A stretch of 64,000 nt of DNA from an uncultured Lactobacillus sp. (GCF_910589175.1 NZ_CAJURR010000003.1:1-64000); one strand, 5' to 3'; positions 45,434-57,942 are shown, counted from the stretch's first letter. The notes: generated by a model from the sequence alone, not told the origin. Translations and numbers: made by a program.

Positions 45434-48400
45434 TTGTTAGGACACGCTGTGAACTACGGTAGTCACCGGACAAGACGTAGCTTCTCTCGAATTAAAGAAG
45501 TATTGAAGTTACCTAACTTGACTGATGTACAAACGCAATCTTACAAGTGGTTTCTTAATGAGGGTATTCGTGAAATGTTTGACGACATTATGCCGATTTC
45601 AGACTTTTCAGGAAAACTTTCTTTAGAGTTTGTTGACTACAAGCTTTTGAAGCCAAAATACACTCTTGAAGAAGCACGTGATCATGATGCTAATTATTCT
45701 GCTCCTCTTCATGTAACTTTGAAGTTAACTAATCATGAAACGGGAGAAATTAAGACTCAAGATGTCTTCTTTGGAGAATTCCCATTAATGACTGATTCAG
45801 GTACTTTCGTTATTAATGGTGCTGAGAGAGTTATCGTTTCTCAGCTTGTTAGATCTCCTGGTGTTTACTACAATTCAGATTTTGATAAAAATGGTCGCCA
45901 AATTTTCGGTGCTACAGTTATTCCTAACCGTGGTGCATGGCTTGAATATGAAACTGATGCAAAAGATTTAGCTTATGTTCGTATTGATCGTACTCGTAAG
46001 CTTCCTTTAACTGTTTTAATTCGTGCTTTAGGATTTGGCTCTGATAGTGAAATTGCGGATATGTTTGGTGAAAGTGACTCACTTCGTTTCACTTTAGAAA
46101 AAGATATCCACAAGAATCCTGCTGATTCTCGCGTTGCAGAAGCATTAAAGGATATTTATGAAAGACTACGTCCAGGTGAACCTAAGACAACTGATTCATC
46201 TCGCTCACTTTTATATGCTAGATTCTTTGATCCAAGAAGATATGATTTAGCTCCAGTTGGTCGTTATAAGATCAATAAGAAACTTTCTTTAAAGAATCGT
46301 TTACTAAGACAAACTTTGGCTGAAACTTTAGCTGATCCTGATACTGGTGAAATCATTGCTAAAAAGGGTGACGTTGTTACCCATGAACTTCTTGATAAAC
46401 TATCACCTTACTTAGATCGTGATGACTTCAAGATGGTAACTTATGAACCTTCAAAGGAAGGTGTGTTACCTGATCCAGTAACAGTTCAAGAAATTAAGGT
46501 ATATTCTAAAGTTGATCCTGAACGTGTAGTTAAATTAATGTCTAACGGCCACATTGCAGATGATGTTAAACATTTAACTCCTGCTGATGTATTGGCATCG
46601 ATTAACTACTTCTTCGATCTTCAAGATAATATCGGTACTACTGATGATATTGACCACTTAGGTAACCGTCGTATTCGTCGTGTAGGGGAATTACTTCAAA
46701 ACCAATTTAGAATTGGTTTAGCAAGAATGGAACGTGTTGTACGTGAAAGAATGTCAATTCAAGATATTTCTACTGTTACACCACAACAATTAATCAATAT
46801 TCGTCCTGTTGTTGCTTCAGTTAAGGAATTCTTTGGTTCATCACAATTATCACAATTTATGGATCAAAACAACCCACTTGGTGAGTTAACCCACAAGCGT
46901 CGTATGTCAGCCTTAGGACCTGGCGGTTTATCTCGTGACCGTGCTGGATATGAAGTTCGTGACGTGCACTATACTCACTATGGTCGTTTATGTCCTATTG
47001 AAACTCCTGAAGGACCTAACATCGGTTTGATTAACTCTTTGGCAACTTACGCTATTGTTAACAAGTATGGTTTCATTGAAACGCCATACCGTCGTGTTTC
47101 TTGGGATACTCACAAGGTTACTGACAAGATCGACTACTTAACTGCTGATGTAGAAGATAATTACATCATTGCTGGTGCGAACGCTCGCTTAAATGAAGAT
47201 GGTTCTTTCAAAGATAAGATTGTCTTAGCTCGTCATAAGGAAGATAACCTAGAAGTTACTCCTGATAAGATCGACTACATGGACGTTATTCCTAAGCAAG
47301 TAGTTTCAGTAACGTCTGCATGTATTCCTTTCCTTGAAAACGACGACTCTAACCGTGCTTTGATGGGGGCTAACCACCAACGTCAAGCTGTTCCATTGAT
47401 TAATCCACATGCACCGCTTGTTGGTACTGGTATGGAATATCGTGCAGCACATGACTCTGGGGATGCATTGCTTGCTAAAGCTCCTGGTGTGGTTGAATAT
47501 GTTGATGCAAACGAAATTAGAATTAGAAGAGACGATGATACTTTAGACAAGTATGTTCTTGAAAAATTCCGTCGTTCAAACGCAACTAAGAACTACAACC
47601 AAACTCCAGCGGTTAAGCAAGGCGAACGTGTAGTTGCAGATGAAGTTATTGCTGATGGTCCATCAATGGAAAACGGCGAATTAGCTCTAGGTCAAAACCC
47701 AATTATTGCATTCTTGACTTGGAACATGTACAACTATGAAGATGCCGTTATGATTTCTGAACGTATGGTTAAAGATGATGTCTACACTTCTATTCATATT
47801 GAAGATTATGAATCAGAAGCACGTGATACTAAGTTAGGACCAGAAGAAATCACACGTGAAATTCCAAATGTCGGTGAAGATGCACTTAAAGACCTCAATG
47901 AAGAAGGTATTGTTCGCATTGGTGCTGAAGTTCAAGATGGCGACATCTTAGTTGGTAAAGTAACTCCTAAAGGTGTGACTGAATTATCAGCTGAAGAACG
48001 TTTACTTCACGCTATCTTTGGTGAAAAAGCTCGTGAAGTTCGTGATACTTCCTTGCGTGTACCTCACGGTGGTGGCGGTATTGTTCAAAACGTTCAAGTC
48101 TTTACTCGTGAAGCAGGCGATGAATTGCCACCTGGTGTAAATAAGATGGTTCGTGTTTACATCGTTCAAAAACGTAAGATCCAAGTTGGTGACAAGATGT
48201 CTGGTCGTCACGGAAACAAGGGTACTATTGCTTTGGTTTGTCCTGAAGAAGATATGCCATATTTACCAGATGGTCGTCCAGTAGACATTTGTTTGAACCC
48301 AATGGGTGTGCCTTCTCGTATGAATATTGGACAGGTTCTTGAATTACACTTAGGTATTGCTGCTAAACAGCTTGGTATTCACGTTGCTACTCCAGTATTT

Positions 48401-49063
48401 GATGGTGCTTCTGAAGATGATATGTGGAATATGGTCCGTGAAGCTGGTATTGGAAAAGATGGTAAAACTGTTCTTTACGATGGACGTACTGGTGAACCAT
48501 TCCATAACCGTGTTTCAGTAGGGGTTATGTACTACTTGAAACTAGCTCACATGGTTGATGATAAGATCCACGCACGTTCAATTGGGCCTTACTCACTTGT
48601 TACTCAACAACCACTTGGTGGTAAAGCACAATTTGGTGGTCAGCGTTTTGGTGAAATGGAAGTTTGGGCTCTTGAAGCTTATGGTGCTGCCTACACTCTA
48701 CAAGAAATCTTAACTTACAAGTCAGATGACGTTGTAGGTCGTGTTAAGGCTTATGAAGCTATTGTTAAGGGCGAAAAAATTCCAAAACCTGGTGTTCCAG
48801 AATCATTCCGTGTTCTTGTGAAAGAATTACAATCTCTTGGTTTGGATATCAAAGTCTTAGATATGGATCATAAAGAAATTGAATTGCGTGATATGGATGA
48901 TGATTCTAACGATCACTTCAATATCGATACTTTATCTAAACTTGCTGAACAACAAGAAAAGAAGAAGTTAGCTGAAGAAGCTGCAAAAAAGAACGATAAG
49001 TCAGATGAACCTGTAGATGAGAGTGATTCTTCAACTTCATCTGATGACAAGGTTTCTAAGTAA
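45434..49063 (+). CDS. rpoB: DNA-directed RNA polymerase subunit beta
   Basis: Catalytic beta subunit. 1209 aa if started at TTG 45434 ([20 protein letters not shown]). The in-frame ATG 45425 overlaps the AAAGGA ribosome site itself, so TTG, 8 nt behind it, is the better start. The rifampicin region reads wild type: [29 protein letters not shown], with Asp, His and Ser at the usual resistance positions unchanged. C-terminal blocks [11 protein letters not shown] and [24 protein letters not shown] are present, followed by a polar acidic tail ([18 protein letters not shown]). Confidence 0.96.
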   Translation: MLGHAVNYGSHRTRRSFSRIKEVLKLPNLTDVQTQSYKWFLNEGIREMFDDIMPISDFSGKLSLEFVDYKLLKPKYTLEEARDHDANYSAPLHVTLKLTNHETGEIKTQDVFFGEFPLMTDSGTFVINGAERVIVSQLVRSPGVYYNSDFDKNGRQIFGATVIPNRGAWLEYETDAKDLAYVRIDRTRKLPLTVLIRALGFGSDSEIADMFGESDSLRFTLEKDIHKNPADSRVAEALKDIYERLRPGEPKTTDSSRSLLYARFFDPRRYDLAPVGRYKINKKLSLKNRLLRQTLAETLADPDTGEIIAKKGDVVTHELLDKLSPYLDRDDFKMVTYEPSKEGVLPDPVTVQEIKVYSKVDPERVVKLMSNGHIADDVKHLTPADVLASINYFFDLQDNIGTTDDIDHLGNRRIRRVGELLQNQFRIGLARMERVVRERMSIQDISTVTPQQLINIRPVVASVKEFFGSSQLSQFMDQNNPLGELTHKRRMSALGPGGLSRDRAGYEVRDVHYTHYGRLCPIETPEGPNIGLINSLATYAIVNKYGFIETPYRRVSWDTHKVTDKIDYLTADVEDNYIIAGANARLNEDGSFKDKIVLARHKEDNLEVTPDKIDYMDVIPKQVVSVTSACIPFLENDDSNRALMGANHQRQAVPLINPHAPLVGTGMEYRAAHDSGDALLAKAPGVVEYVDANEIRIRRDDDTLDKYVLEKFRRSNATKNYNQTPAVKQGERVVADEVIADGPSMENGELALGQNPIIAFLTWNMYNYEDAVMISERMVKDDVYTSIHIEDYESEARDTKLGPEEITREIPNVGEDALKDLNEEGIVRIGAEVQDGDILVGKVTPKGVTELSAEERLLHAIFGEKAREVRDTSLRVPHGGGGIVQNVQVFTREAGDELPPGVNKMVRVYIVQKRKIQVGDKMSGRHGNKGTIALVCPEEDMPYLPDGRPVDICLNPMGVPSRMNIGQVLELHLGIAAKQLGIHVATPVFDGASEDDMWNMVREAGIGKDGKTVLYDGRTGEPFHNRVSVGVMYYLKLAHMVDDKIHARSIGPYSLVTQQPLGGKAQFGGQRFGEMEVWALEAYGAAYTLQEILTYKSDDVVGRVKAYEAIVKGEKIPKPGVPESFRVLVKELQSLGLDIKVLDMDHKEIELRDMDDDSNDHFNIDTLSKLAEQQEKKKLAEEAAKKNDKSDEPVDESDSSTSSDDKVSK

Positions 49064-49080
49064 TATAGGAGGTTAAACTT

Positions 49081-52000
49081 TTGATCGACGTAAATAAGTT
49101 TGAAAGTATGCAAATCGGTTTGGCTTCTCCAAACAAGATCAGAAGTTGGTCTTATGGTGAAGTTAAAAAACCAGAAACTATCAACTATCGTACTTTGAAG
49201 CCAGAAAAAGATGGTTTGTTCGATGAAAGAATCTTCGGGCCAACTAAAGACTGGTCTTGTGCTTGTGGTAAGTACAAGGGTATTCGCTACCGTGGCATTG
49301 TTTGTGATAGATGTGGTGTTGAAGTTACTTCTGCTAAGGTAAGAAGAGAACGTATGGGTCACATTGAACTAGCTGCACCAGTTTCACATATCTGGTATTT
49401 CAAAGGTATCCCTTCACGTATGGGATTAGTCTTAGATATTTCACCTCGTGCATTGGAAGAAGTAATTTATTTTGCTGCTTACATTGTTATCGATGCAGGT
49501 GATACTGATCTTGAAGATAAGCAACTTTTAACAGAAGCTGAATATCGTGAAAAGAAAGCAAAATTCGGTGACCGTTTTGAAGCCAAAATGGGTGCTGAAG
49601 CTGTGAAAGAACTTCTAGAACAAGTAGATATTGATAAAGAAGTTCATGAATTAAAAGAAGAATTAAAGACTGCTACTGGTCAAAAGAGAACTCGGGCTAT
49701 TCGAAGATTAGACATCTTGGATGCCTTTAAGAATTCAGGTAACAAGCCTTCATGGATGGTTATGGATTGTATTCCTGTTATTCCACCAGACTTGAGACCA
49801 ATGGTTCAACTTGATGGTGGACGTTTCGCAACTTCTGACTTGAACGATTTATACAGACGTGTAATCAACCGTAACAATCGTTTAAAGAGATTGTTAGACT
49901 TAAATGCACCAAGAATTATCGTTCAAAATGAAAAACGTATGCTTCAAGAAGCAGTTGATGCATTAATTGACAACGGTAGACGTGGACGTCCAGTTGTCGG
50001 ACCAGGTAATCGTCCTCTTAAATCTCTTTCTCACATGTTAAAGGGTAAGCAAGGACGTTTCCGTCAAAACTTACTTGGTAAACGTGTTGACTACTCAGGT
50101 CGTTCAGTTATCGATGTTTCACCTGAATTGAAGTTTTACCAATGTGGTGTGCCACGTCCAATGGCTCTAGAATTATTTAAGCCATTTGTAATGCACGAAT
50201 TAGTAAAACGTGGTTTAGCATCTAACATTAAGAATGCTAAGCGTAAGATTGATCGTGAAGATGATGATATCTGGGATATCTTAGAAGATGTAATTAAAGA
50301 AAGACCGGTTCTTTTGAACCGTGCACCTACTCTTCACCGTTTAGGTATTCAAGCTTTTGAACCAGTTTTGGTACCTGGTAAGTCAATCCGTCTTCACCCA
50401 CTTGCTTGTGAAGCTTACAATGCCGACTTTGATGGTGACCAGATGGCCATTCACGTTCCATTGTCTGATGAAGCTGTAGCAGAATCACGTTTGCTTATGC
50501 TTGCTGCTCACCATATCTTAGCTCCTAAGGATGGTAAGCCAATCGTTACACCATCTCAGGATATTGTTTTGGGTAACTACTGGTTAACTCAAGCAGAGCG
50601 TGGTCGTGAAGGTGAAGGAATGATCTTTGACTCACCAGCCGAAGCAGCTATTGCATATGCAAATGGTGATATTCACTATCATACTCGTATTGGTTTAGCA
50701 GCTGATTCAATGCCAGAAAAGCCATGGCCAAAAGGCTATGAACATGGAATTTTTGTAACTACTTATGGTAAGCTGGTTTTCAACCAAATTTTCCCTAAGG
50801 ATTTCTACTACATTAATGATCCAACTCAAGAAAATCTTACTCACCCGGTAGATGAAAGATACTTCTTACAGCCAGGTGAAGATATCCATGAAAAGCTTGA
50901 TAATATGAAGCTTGGTCAAGCCTTCAAGAAGGGATTCTTATCAGATTCTATTGCTCAAATTTACAAGGATTACAAAGTTCAAAGAACTTCCGATTTCTTG
51001 GATGATTTGAAGGAACTAGGCTACACTGTATGTACTACTTCTGGTTTAACTATCGGTGTTGAAGATATCCCTACAATTAGTGACAAAGATGACATTGTAG
51101 CAGAAGCTCGTAAGAAAGTTGATGTTGTTTCTAAGCAATACCGTCGTGGTTTGATCACTGATGAAGAAAGACATGATCGAGTAATTAGTATTTGGAATAA
51201 TTGTAAAGACATTGTTCAAAATGAAATTGCTCAGATTCATGCACCAAGAAACCCAATTACAATCATGGCCGATTCTGGTGCTCGTGGTAACATTTCTAAC
51301 TTTACCCAGCTTGCTGGTATGCGTGGTTTGATGGCCGCTCCTAACGGAGGAATGATGGAAATTCCTGTTACTTCAAACTTCCGTGAAGGTTTGTCTGTTT
51401 TGGAAATGTTCATGTCCACTCACGGTGCTCGTAAGGGTATGACGGATACCGCCTTGAAGACTGCCAACTCTGGTTACTTAACTCGTCGTTTGGTAGACGT
51501 AGCTCAAGATGTCATTATTCGTGAAGAAGATTGTGGCACTGATCGTGGTTTAACTGTTCACGCAATTACTGAAGGCGATGAAATGATTGAACCATTATTT
51601 GACCGTTTAGTTGGTCGTTACACTTCTAAGAGTGTTTATGATCCAGAAACTCATGAAGTAATTTGTCCAGCTGATGTCTTAATGGACGAAGATATGGCTC
51701 ATAAGATTGTTGATGCTGGAGTTACTGAAGTAACAATTCGTTCCGTATTTACTTGCAACACTCAACATGGTGTATGTAAGAAATGTTACGGTATGAACCT
51801 TGCTACTGGTGACGATGTTGAAGTTGGTGAAGCAGTTGGTACTGTTGCCGCTCAATCAATTGGTGAACCTGGTACTCAGTTAACTATGCGTAACTTCCAC
51901 AACGGTGGTGTTGCTGGTGCTGCAGATATTACTCAAGGTTTACCTCGTGTTCAAGAATTGTTTGAAGCTCGTAATCCTAAGGGGCGTGCTACAATTTCTG

Positions 52001-52752
52001 AAGTAACTGGTGAAGTAACTTCAATTGAAGAAGATCCAGCCGAACACACTCGTCAAATTACTGTTAAGGGACAAACTGATACCCGTACTTATGATGTACC
52101 ATATACTGCCTCAGTAGCAGTTGCTGAAGGCGATCACGTTGTACGTGGAGATAAGTTAACTCTTGGTTCTATCGATCCTAAGGAATTGATTCGTGTACGT
52201 GATGCATTGACTACCGAAAAATACATTCTAAGTGAAATTCAAAAAGCTTATAGAATGCAGGGTGTAGAAATTGCCGACAAACACGTTGAAGTTATGGCAC
52301 GTCAAATGCTTCAAAAGGTTCGTATTCTTGACCCAGGTGAAACTGATATCTTACCAGGTGAATTGATGGATATCGGTGAATTTAAGGCAAGAAACCGTGA
52401 AGTAATTATTTCCGGTGGTATTCCTGCTACTGCACAAAGCGTAATCCTTGGTATTACCAAGGCCGCTCTTGAAACTAATAGTTTCTTATCTGCAGCTTCA
52501 TTCCAGGAAACTACTCGTGTTCTTACTGATGCTTCTATTCGCGGCAAGAACGATCCATTACTTGGTCTTAAGGAAAATGTTATTATTGGTAAGATTATTC
52601 CTGCAGGTACTGGTATGCCAGTTTACCGTGAAATGGAACCTAAAGTTGATGTTCCTGAAGATGAAAAGAAAAAGTCAGTTTATTCTATAGCTGATATTGA
52701 AAAGAAATTAGCTGCAGCTGATGCAGAGAAAGATAATGGCTCAGCTGACTAA
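49081..52752 (+). CDS. rpoC: DNA-directed RNA polymerase subunit beta'
   Basis: 1223 aa with TTG start (49081) behind a perfect AGGAGG. N-terminal zinc ribbon CACGKY...CDRCGVEV, lid/rudder region [11 protein letters not shown], catalytic [14 protein letters not shown] (about residue 447) with the three Mg-binding Asp, bridge helix/trigger-loop part [19 protein letters not shown], and second zinc site [13 protein letters not shown]. Only 17 nt after rpoB; co-transcribed. Confidence 0.97.
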   Translation: MIDVNKFESMQIGLASPNKIRSWSYGEVKKPETINYRTLKPEKDGLFDERIFGPTKDWSCACGKYKGIRYRGIVCDRCGVEVTSAKVRRERMGHIELAAPVSHIWYFKGIPSRMGLVLDISPRALEEVIYFAAYIVIDAGDTDLEDKQLLTEAEYREKKAKFGDRFEAKMGAEAVKELLEQVDIDKEVHELKEELKTATGQKRTRAIRRLDILDAFKNSGNKPSWMVMDCIPVIPPDLRPMVQLDGGRFATSDLNDLYRRVINRNNRLKRLLDLNAPRIIVQNEKRMLQEAVDALIDNGRRGRPVVGPGNRPLKSLSHMLKGKQGRFRQNLLGKRVDYSGRSVIDVSPELKFYQCGVPRPMALELFKPFVMHELVKRGLASNIKNAKRKIDREDDDIWDILEDVIKERPVLLNRAPTLHRLGIQAFEPVLVPGKSIRLHPLACEAYNADFDGDQMAIHVPLSDEAVAESRLLMLAAHHILAPKDGKPIVTPSQDIVLGNYWLTQAERGREGEGMIFDSPAEAAIAYANGDIHYHTRIGLAADSMPEKPWPKGYEHGIFVTTYGKLVFNQIFPKDFYYINDPTQENLTHPVDERYFLQPGEDIHEKLDNMKLGQAFKKGFLSDSIAQIYKDYKVQRTSDFLDDLKELGYTVCTTSGLTIGVEDIPTISDKDDIVAEARKKVDVVSKQYRRGLITDEERHDRVISIWNNCKDIVQNEIAQIHAPRNPITIMADSGARGNISNFTQLAGMRGLMAAPNGGMMEIPVTSNFREGLSVLEMFMSTHGARKGMTDTALKTANSGYLTRRLVDVAQDVIIREEDCGTDRGLTVHAITEGDEMIEPLFDRLVGRYTSKSVYDPETHEVICPADVLMDEDMAHKIVDAGVTEVTIRSVFTCNTQHGVCKKCYGMNLATGDDVEVGEAVGTVAAQSIGEPGTQLTMRNFHNGGVAGAADITQGLPRVQELFEARNPKGRATISEVTGEVTSIEEDPAEHTRQITVKGQTDTRTYDVPYTASVAVAEGDHVVRGDKLTLGSIDPKELIRVRDALTTEKYILSEIQKAYRMQGVEIADKHVEVMARQMLQKVRILDPGETDILPGELMDIGEFKARNREVIISGGIPATAQSVILGITKAALETNSFLSAASFQETTRVLTDASIRGKNDPLLGLKENVIIGKIIPAGTGMPVYREMEPKVDVPEDEKKKSVYSIADIEKKLAAADAEKDNGSAD

Positions 52753-52784
52753 TCATCCTTTCAAAACTTAAACATTTGTGTTCA

Positions 52785-52821
52785 AAAAGCCTATTCGTGT
52801 AAAAACGAGTAGGCTTTTTTG
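52785..52821 (+). terminator. Terminator of rpoBC
   Basis: 15-bp stem AAAAAGCCTATTCGT / ACGAGTAGGCTTTTT (with G-U) and T-run, 33 nt after rpoC; may also act on the convergent prepilin peptidase transcript. Confidence 0.88.
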
Positions 52822-52826
52822 TGTTA

Positions 52827-53498
52827 TTAGAGAAAATTATAAAATATAAGGCTTAAAAAAATAAAAGGAATAAAGGGATATGTGTTCCGTTTATCACCAA
52901 CTACATGATTAATAAGTAAAAAAATAGAAGCTAAAAGAAAAATATATTGTGCAGTATAAAAATCATAGTAAAAAATTAGAATAACAAAAATGATTGTATC
53001 ACCATAGCCAAATTTATTTTTTAAATTCATTATTAAAAAAATTAAAATTGTAGTAAATATTAGGATCCATTCAGTTATGTCGTAGCTTGAAAAAGAACGA
53101 GTGAGAGAGACAAGCAAAATTAACGGCAAAAGGACAAAGATAGGAAAAGATTGGTCAAAATAATCAAAGATACTAATTAGAAAAATAAAGGTAATGAATA
53201 AATAGGAAGATTGATCAAAAGAGGGATTTAAGGGTAAAAATGCAAGACCACCAAGTAATTCACAATATAATGCTTCTATAGGAATAGGTGCATTGCAGAA
53301 AAAGCAATGTCCTTTATACCGTATAAAGGAAAATATAGGAATTTGATTAAGGAGAGTGAGAGGGATTTGGCAAGTATCGCAGTGAGATCTCTCCGTGATA
53401 AAATTTTCCTGCCCAAAACGCTGTACGATCGCTAATAAGTGGGAACCGATGACAGTTCCAAATATAAAATTAAGTCCATGAATAAATAATGTTGACAT
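52827..53498 (-). CDS. comC: Prepilin peptidase (ComC/PilD type, A24)
   Basis: Membrane aspartic peptidase that cleaves and may methylate type IV-like prepilins, such as ComG pseudopilins needed for DNA uptake. 223 aa. The cytoplasmic loop has two CxxC pairs (CDTC and CFFC, about residues 40-68). The catalytic Asp are in SIFDYFDQ and the GxGD motif FGYGD (about 165). Seven or eight hydrophobic segments. Its place between rpoC and rpsL is typical for this Lactobacillus group. ATG at 53496-53498 has GGAGG upstream. Confidence 0.9.
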   Translation of the reverse strand: MSTLFIHGLNFIFGTVIGSHLLAIVQRFGQENFITERSHCDTCQIPLTLLNQIPIFSFIRYKGHCFFCNAPIPIEALYCELLGGLAFLPLNPSFDQSSYLFITFIFLISIFDYFDQSFPIFVLLPLILLVSLTRSFSSYDITEWILIFTTILIFLIMNLKNKFGYGDTIIFVILIFYYDFYTAQYIFLLASIFLLINHVVGDKRNTYPFIPFIFLSLIFYNFL

Positions 53499-53551
53499 TT
53501 TTTACCTCCGATATTTATATACGCAAAATTAAAAAAAGTTTTTTTTAATTG

Positions 53552-53580
53552 TTTACGGAATTAAAAAATCGTGTTACACT
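53552..53580 (+). promoter_or_regulatory. Promoter of rpsL-rpsG-fusA
   Basis: TTTACG (53552-53557), 17-bp spacer, TACACT (53575-53580). The leader would be about 80 nt. Confidence 0.6.
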
Positions 53581-53607
53581 AGCCATTGTGCTATTAAAAA
53601 CATGATG

Positions 53608-53636
53608 TCCGTGAGGTCAGAAAAGAAACTCCCGGA
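53608..53636 (+). promoter_or_regulatory. Hairpin in the rpsL leader
   Basis: TCCG-T-GAG pairs with CTC-C-CGGA around a purine-rich loop (GTCAGAAAAGAAA), 12 nt before the GGAGGA ribosome site. In E. coli the str operon is controlled by S7 at a different place; here the role is unknown. Confidence 0.4.
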
Positions 53637-53665
53637 TGTGTGAACAATTTTAGGAGGAAATTTTA

Positions 53666-54073
53666 ATGCCAACAATTAACCAATTGGTTAGAAAAGGCCG
53701 TCACTCAAAGACGACTAAATCTGATTCACCAGCTTTAAACTATGCTTACAACAGCATGAAGAAAAAGATGAACTACAACCCAGCACCTCAAATGCGTGGA
53801 GTTGCAACTCGTGTAGGTACTATGACACCTAAGAAGCCTAACTCAGCTTTACGTAAGTACGCTCGTGTTCGTCTTTCAAACTTAATTGAAGTTACTGCTT
53901 ACATCCCTGGTATTGGTCACAACTTACAAGAACACTCCGTTGTTTTAATTCGTGGTGGTCGTGTAAAGGACCTTCCTGGTGTTCGTTACCACATCATTCG
54001 TGGTGCTTTGGATACTGCAGGTGTTGATGGTAGAAAACAAGGCCGTTCTAAGTACGGTGCTAAGAAGGGTTAA
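53666..54073 (+). CDS. rpsL: 30S ribosomal protein S12
   Basis: Decoding-site protein, 135 aa. [17 protein letters not shown] and [14 protein letters not shown] carry the wild-type Lys residues that change in streptomycin-resistant mutants, so the strain looks sensitive at this locus. AGGAGGA ribosome site. First gene of the str operon. Confidence 0.98.
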   Translation: MPTINQLVRKGRHSKTTKSDSPALNYAYNSMKKKMNYNPAPQMRGVATRVGTMTPKKPNSALRKYARVRLSNLIEVTAYIPGIGHNLQEHSVVLIRGGRVKDLPGVRYHIIRGALDTAGVDGRKQGRSKYGAKKG

Positions 54074-54096
54074 ACAGTTAATAGGAGGGACTACTA

Positions 54097-54567
54097 ATGC
54101 CTAGAAAAGGTAATATTGCTAAGAGAGATGTTTTAGCAGATCCAGTTTACAACTCTAAATTGGTTACTAAGTTAATTAACCACTTAATGATTGATGGTAA
54201 GAAAGCAAAGGCATCTTCAATTCTTTACGATGCTTTTGGTATTATTCAAGATAAGACTGGTAAGGAACCAGTTGAAGTTTTTGAAGAAGCAATGAACAAT
54301 GTTATGCCAGTTTTGGAAGTTAAAGCTCGCCGTATCGGTGGTTCTAACTACCAAATCCCAGTTGAAGTTCGTCCAGAAAGAAGAACTACTCTTGGCTTAA
54401 GATGGCTTGTTTCATACGCACGCTTACGTAATGAACATACTATGGATGAACGTCTTGCAAATGAAATTATGGATGCTGCTAACAACACTGGTTCAGCAGT
54501 TAAGAAACGTGAAGACGTCCACAGAATGGCAGAAGCAAACCGTGCATTTGCTCACTACCGCTTCTAA
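54097..54567 (+). CDS. rpsG: 30S ribosomal protein S7
   Basis: 156-aa primary 16S rRNA-binding protein that organises the 30S head. [37 protein letters not shown] and [10 protein letters not shown] are standard. 23 nt after rpsL with AGGAGG. Confidence 0.98.
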   Translation: MPRKGNIAKRDVLADPVYNSKLVTKLINHLMIDGKKAKASSILYDAFGIIQDKTGKEPVEVFEEAMNNVMPVLEVKARRIGGSNYQIPVEVRPERRTTLGLRWLVSYARLRNEHTMDERLANEIMDAANNTGSAVKKREDVHRMAEANRAFAHYRF

Positions 54568-54596
54568 TCGTTAGTTTGTAAAAGGAGATTAATCTT

Positions 54597-56693
54597 ATGG
54601 CTAACAAACGTGAATTCCCTTTGGATAAGACACGTAACATTGGTATCATGGCCCACATCGATGCCGGTAAAACTACTACTACTGAACGTATTTTGTACTA
54701 TACTGGTAAGATCCACAAAATTGGTGAAACTCACGAAGGTGACTCACAAATGGACTGGATGGAAGAAGAAAAGGAACGTGGTATCACTATTACTTCCGCA
54801 GCTACTACTGCTCAATGGAAGGATTACAGAATTAACATTATTGATACCCCAGGACACGTTGACTTCACTATCGAAGTAGAACGTTCACTTCGTGTTCTTG
54901 ATGGTGCCGTAACTGTTCTTGATGCTCAAGCTGGTGTTGAACCACAAACTGAAAATGTTTGGCGTCAAGCTGAAACTTACGGTGTTCCTCGTATTGTTTT
55001 TGTTAACAAGATGGACAAGATCGGTGCTGACTTCGATAAGTCCGTTAAATCATTACATGAACGTTTAAACGCAAACGCACAAGCTGTTCAAATGCCTATT
55101 GGTTCAGCAGACACTTTTGAAGGTGTTATTGACTTAATCAACATGGTTGCTGATGTTTATGATGAAGATAAACTTGGTTCAAAATGGGATACTATTCCAG
55201 TTCCTGATGAATACAAGGAAGAAGCTTTAAAGCGTCGTAACGAATTAATTGAAGCTGTTGCTGATGTTGATGATGGCATTATGGACAAGTACTTAGGCGG
55301 TGAAGAAATTTCTAACGATGAATTAAAAGCAGCTATCCGTAAAGCTACTTTAAACTTAGAATTCTTCCCAGTTTACGCAGGTTCAGCATTCAAGAACAAG
55401 GGTGTTCAAATGATGCTTGATGGTGTTGTTGATTACTTACCATCACCACTTGACGTAAAACCTTACGTTGCTCATGATCCTAAGACTGGTGACGAAGTTG
55501 AACTTATGGCTGACGATAAGAAGCCATTTGCAGCTTTAGCATTTAAGATTGCAACTGATCCATTTGTTGGTCGTTTAACTTTCATTCGTGTTTACACTGG
55601 TTCACTTCAATCAGGTTCTTACGTATTAAATGCATCAAAGAACTCTCGTGAACGTGTTGGCCGTTTGCTTCAAATGCACGCTAACTCAAGAACTGAAATT
55701 CCAGAAGTATTCTCAGGTGATATCGCTGGTGCTATTGGTTTGAAGAACACTACTACTGGTGACTCCTTAACTGATCCAGCTCACCCACTTATCTTGGAAA
55801 GTTTACAAGTTCCAGATCCAGTTATCCAAGTATCTGTTGAACCTAAGTCAAAAGCTGACCGTGATAAGATGGATGTTGCTTTACAAAAGCTTACTGAAGA
55901 AGACCCAACTTTCCGTGCTGAAACTAACCCAGAAACTGGTCAAACTTTGATTTCTGGTATGGGTGAGTTACACTTAGACATCATGGTTGAACGTATGAAA
56001 CGTGAATTTAACGTTGAAGCAACTATTGGTGAACCACAAGTTGCTTACCGTGAAACCTTCACTAAGGAAGCTAAAGCACAAGGTAAGTTTGTTCGTCAAT
56101 CTGGTGGTAAAGGTCAATATGGTGATGTTTGGATCGAATTTACTCCAAACGAAGAAGGAAAGGGTTACGAATTCGAAGACGCTATCGTTGGTGGTGTAGT
56201 TCCTCGTGAATTTATTCCTTCAGTTGACCAAGGTTTACAAGAAGCTATGAAGAACGGTGTTCTTGCTGGTTACCCATTAATCGACGTTAAGGCTAAGCTA
56301 TACGATGGTAGTTACCACGAAGTCGACTCATCAGAAGCTGCCTTCAAGGTTGCTGCATCTCTTGCTTTAAGAAATGCTGCTTCTAAGGCTGGTGCAGTTA
56401 TTCTTGAACCTATCATGAAAGTTCAAGTAACTACTCCAGAAGAATACTTAGGTGATGTAATGGGATCAATCACTGCACGCCGTGGTTCTATGGAAGGTAT
56501 GGAAGATAGAGCTGGAGCTAAGGTAATCAACTCATTTGTTCCACTTTCAGAAATGTTTGGTTACGCAACTACTTTGCGTTCATCAACTCAAGGTCGTGGT
56601 ACATTTACTATGGTATTTGACCACTACTCACCAACCCCTAAGTCTATTCAAGCTGACATCATCAAAAAACGTGGTGGCGAAGACGCTGAATAA
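54597..56693 (+). CDS. fusA: Elongation factor G
   Basis: Translocation GTPase, 698 aa. G1 [13 protein letters not shown]2 region [13 protein letters not shown]3 DTPGHVDF, G4 [10 protein letters not shown], and domain IV/V blocks ([28 protein letters not shown]). 29 nt after rpsG with AAAGGAG. tuf does not follow, as is usual in lactobacilli; a terminator ends the str operon here. Confidence 0.98.
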   Translation: MANKREFPLDKTRNIGIMAHIDAGKTTTTERILYYTGKIHKIGETHEGDSQMDWMEEEKERGITITSAATTAQWKDYRINIIDTPGHVDFTIEVERSLRVLDGAVTVLDAQAGVEPQTENVWRQAETYGVPRIVFVNKMDKIGADFDKSVKSLHERLNANAQAVQMPIGSADTFEGVIDLINMVADVYDEDKLGSKWDTIPVPDEYKEEALKRRNELIEAVADVDDGIMDKYLGGEEISNDELKAAIRKATLNLEFFPVYAGSAFKNKGVQMMLDGVVDYLPSPLDVKPYVAHDPKTGDEVELMADDKKPFAALAFKIATDPFVGRLTFIRVYTGSLQSGSYVLNASKNSRERVGRLLQMHANSRTEIPEVFSGDIAGAIGLKNTTTGDSLTDPAHPLILESLQVPDPVIQVSVEPKSKADRDKMDVALQKLTEEDPTFRAETNPETGQTLISGMGELHLDIMVERMKREFNVEATIGEPQVAYRETFTKEAKAQGKFVRQSGGKGQYGDVWIEFTPNEEGKGYEFEDAIVGGVVPREFIPSVDQGLQEAMKNGVLAGYPLIDVKAKLYDGSYHEVDSSEAAFKVAASLALRNAASKAGAVILEPIMKVQVTTPEEYLGDVMGSITARRGSMEGMEDRAGAKVINSFVPLSEMFGYATTLRSSTQGRGTFTMVFDHYSPTPKSIQADIIKKRGGEDAE

Positions 56694-56713
56694 TTCTAAT
56701 TAGAGAGTTAAAG

Positions 56714-56744
56714 AAAAGAGATATCGAATGATATCTCTTTTTTT
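56714..56744 (+). terminator. Terminator of the str operon
   Basis: Perfect 12-bp stem AAAAGAGATATC / GATATCTCTTTT with a GAAT loop and long T-run. Confidence 0.92.
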
Positions 56745-56777
56745 GTATAAAAAAATAAAATAAAATGCTGAGAAAGC

Positions 56778-56806
56778 TTGCTATTTAAGGAAAGACACAG
56801 TACAAT
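56778..56806 (+). promoter_or_regulatory. Promoter of the S10 operon
   Basis: TTGCTA (56778-56783), 17-bp spacer, TACAAT (56801-56806). Start of transcription near 56813. Confidence 0.7.
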
Positions 56807-56812
56807 AGTAAA

Positions 56813-56963
56813 CGTGCGAAAATATTGGAGGGGTATACCCCGTGCACAAAAGCAATGCTTTGACGCAAAAGGTTGCGGCACACCAGGCTGCATTGCCACA
56901 GAGGTGAGTCGGTAATTTTTGCCGAGCTAGTCATCTTTTAAAGAAGACGAAGGAGGTTATTAG
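56813..56963 (+). promoter_or_regulatory. Structured 150-nt leader of the S10 operon
   Basis: Several stems are visible: self-complementary GGGGTATACCCC (56830-56841); GCAATGC (56852-56858) with GCATTGC (56890-56896), enclosing CGCAA / TTGCG (56864-56868 with 56873-56877); and CGGTAA / TTGCCG (56910-56915 with 56919-56924). No terminator follows, so control would be on translation or by a bound protein. Autogenous control of S10 operons by L4 is known in E. coli; whether this leader is analogous is open. Confidence 0.6.
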
Positions 56964-57272
56964 ATGGCAAGTCAACAAATTCGTATTAGATTAAAGTCAT
57001 ACGAACATGGTATTCTCGATGAATCAGCTGCTAAGATTGTAGCTACTGCTGAAAGAACAGGCGCACAAATTTCTGGTCCTGTTCCACTACCTACGGAAAG
57101 AACTTTATTCACTGTTTTACGTTCACCACACAAGAACAAGGATTCACGTGAACAATTTGAAATCCGTACACACAAGCGTTTAATTGATATTTTGAATCCA
57201 ACACCTAAGACTGTTGATTCATTAATGAAGCTTGATTTACCAAGCGGCGTTGATATCGAGATTAAATTATAA
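56964..57272 (+). CDS. rpsJ: 30S ribosomal protein S10
   Basis: 102 aa, also the NusE antitermination factor. [55 protein letters not shown] and VDIEIKL are standard. Perfect AGGAGG ribosome site. First of the S10-spc run. Confidence 0.98.
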   Translation: MASQQIRIRLKSYEHGILDESAAKIVATAERTGAQISGPVPLPTERTLFTVLRSPHKNKDSREQFEIRTHKRLIDILNPTPKTVDSLMKLDLPSGVDIEIKL

Positions 57273-57298
57273 TTTAAAACATATATGGAGGTGTAATC

Positions 57299-57928
57299 AT
57301 GACCAAAGGAATCTTAGGAAGAAAGGTCGGTATGACTCAAATCTTCACTAAAAACGGTATTTTGGTTCCTGTAACTGTTATCGAAGCAACCCCTAACGTT
57401 GTTTTACAAGTTAAAACTAACGAATCAGACGGTTACGAAGCAGTTCAAGTAGGTTACCAAGATATGCGTGAAGTATTGAGCAACAAGCCTGCCAAAGGTC
57501 ATGCTGCAAAAGCAAAGACTTCACCTAAGCGCTTCATTCGGGAAATCCGCGATGTCGAGCTTAAGGACTACGAAGTCGGCTCAGAAATCACGGTGGACTC
57601 ATTTAGTGAAGGTGACGTAGTTGACGTTACTGGAACTACAAGAGGTCATGGTACTCAAGGTAACATCAAGCGTTGGGGCCAATCAAGAGGTCCAGAAACC
57701 CACGGTTCAAGATACCACAGAATCCCAGGTTCAATGGGTTCAATCATTAACCGTGTACCTAAGGGTAAAAAGTTACCTGGTCACATGGGTGGCAAGAAAG
57801 TTACCGTACAAAACTTAGTAATTGAAAAAGTTGTACCTGAAAAGAACGTACTTTTAATTAAGGGTAATGTTCCAGGTGCAAAGAACTCATTAATTTTTGT
57901 AAAATCTGCTGCTAAAGCTGCTAAATAG
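57299..57928 (+). CDS. rplC: 50S ribosomal protein L3
   Basis: 209-aa early-assembly protein reaching to the peptidyl-transferase centre. [14 protein letters not shown] start and the W-loop block [30 protein letters not shown] are present. 26 nt after rpsJ with GGAGGTG. Confidence 0.98.
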   Translation: MTKGILGRKVGMTQIFTKNGILVPVTVIEATPNVVLQVKTNESDGYEAVQVGYQDMREVLSNKPAKGHAAKAKTSPKRFIREIRDVELKDYEVGSEITVDSFSEGDVVDVTGTTRGHGTQGNIKRWGQSRGPETHGSRYHRIPGSMGSIINRVPKGKKLPGHMGGKKVTVQNLVIEKVVPEKNVLLIKGNVPGAKNSLIFVKSAAKAAK

Positions 57929-57942
57929 GAAGGAGGACTATA

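Noticed and set aside
48913..49362. 149-aa minus-strand ORF across the rpoB-rpoC junction
   Set aside because: Shadow of two highly conserved genes; no ribosome site.
56708..56899. 63-aa minus-strand ORF upstream of rpsJ
   Set aside because: Lies over the fusA terminator and the structured S10 leader; no ribosome site or conserved look.
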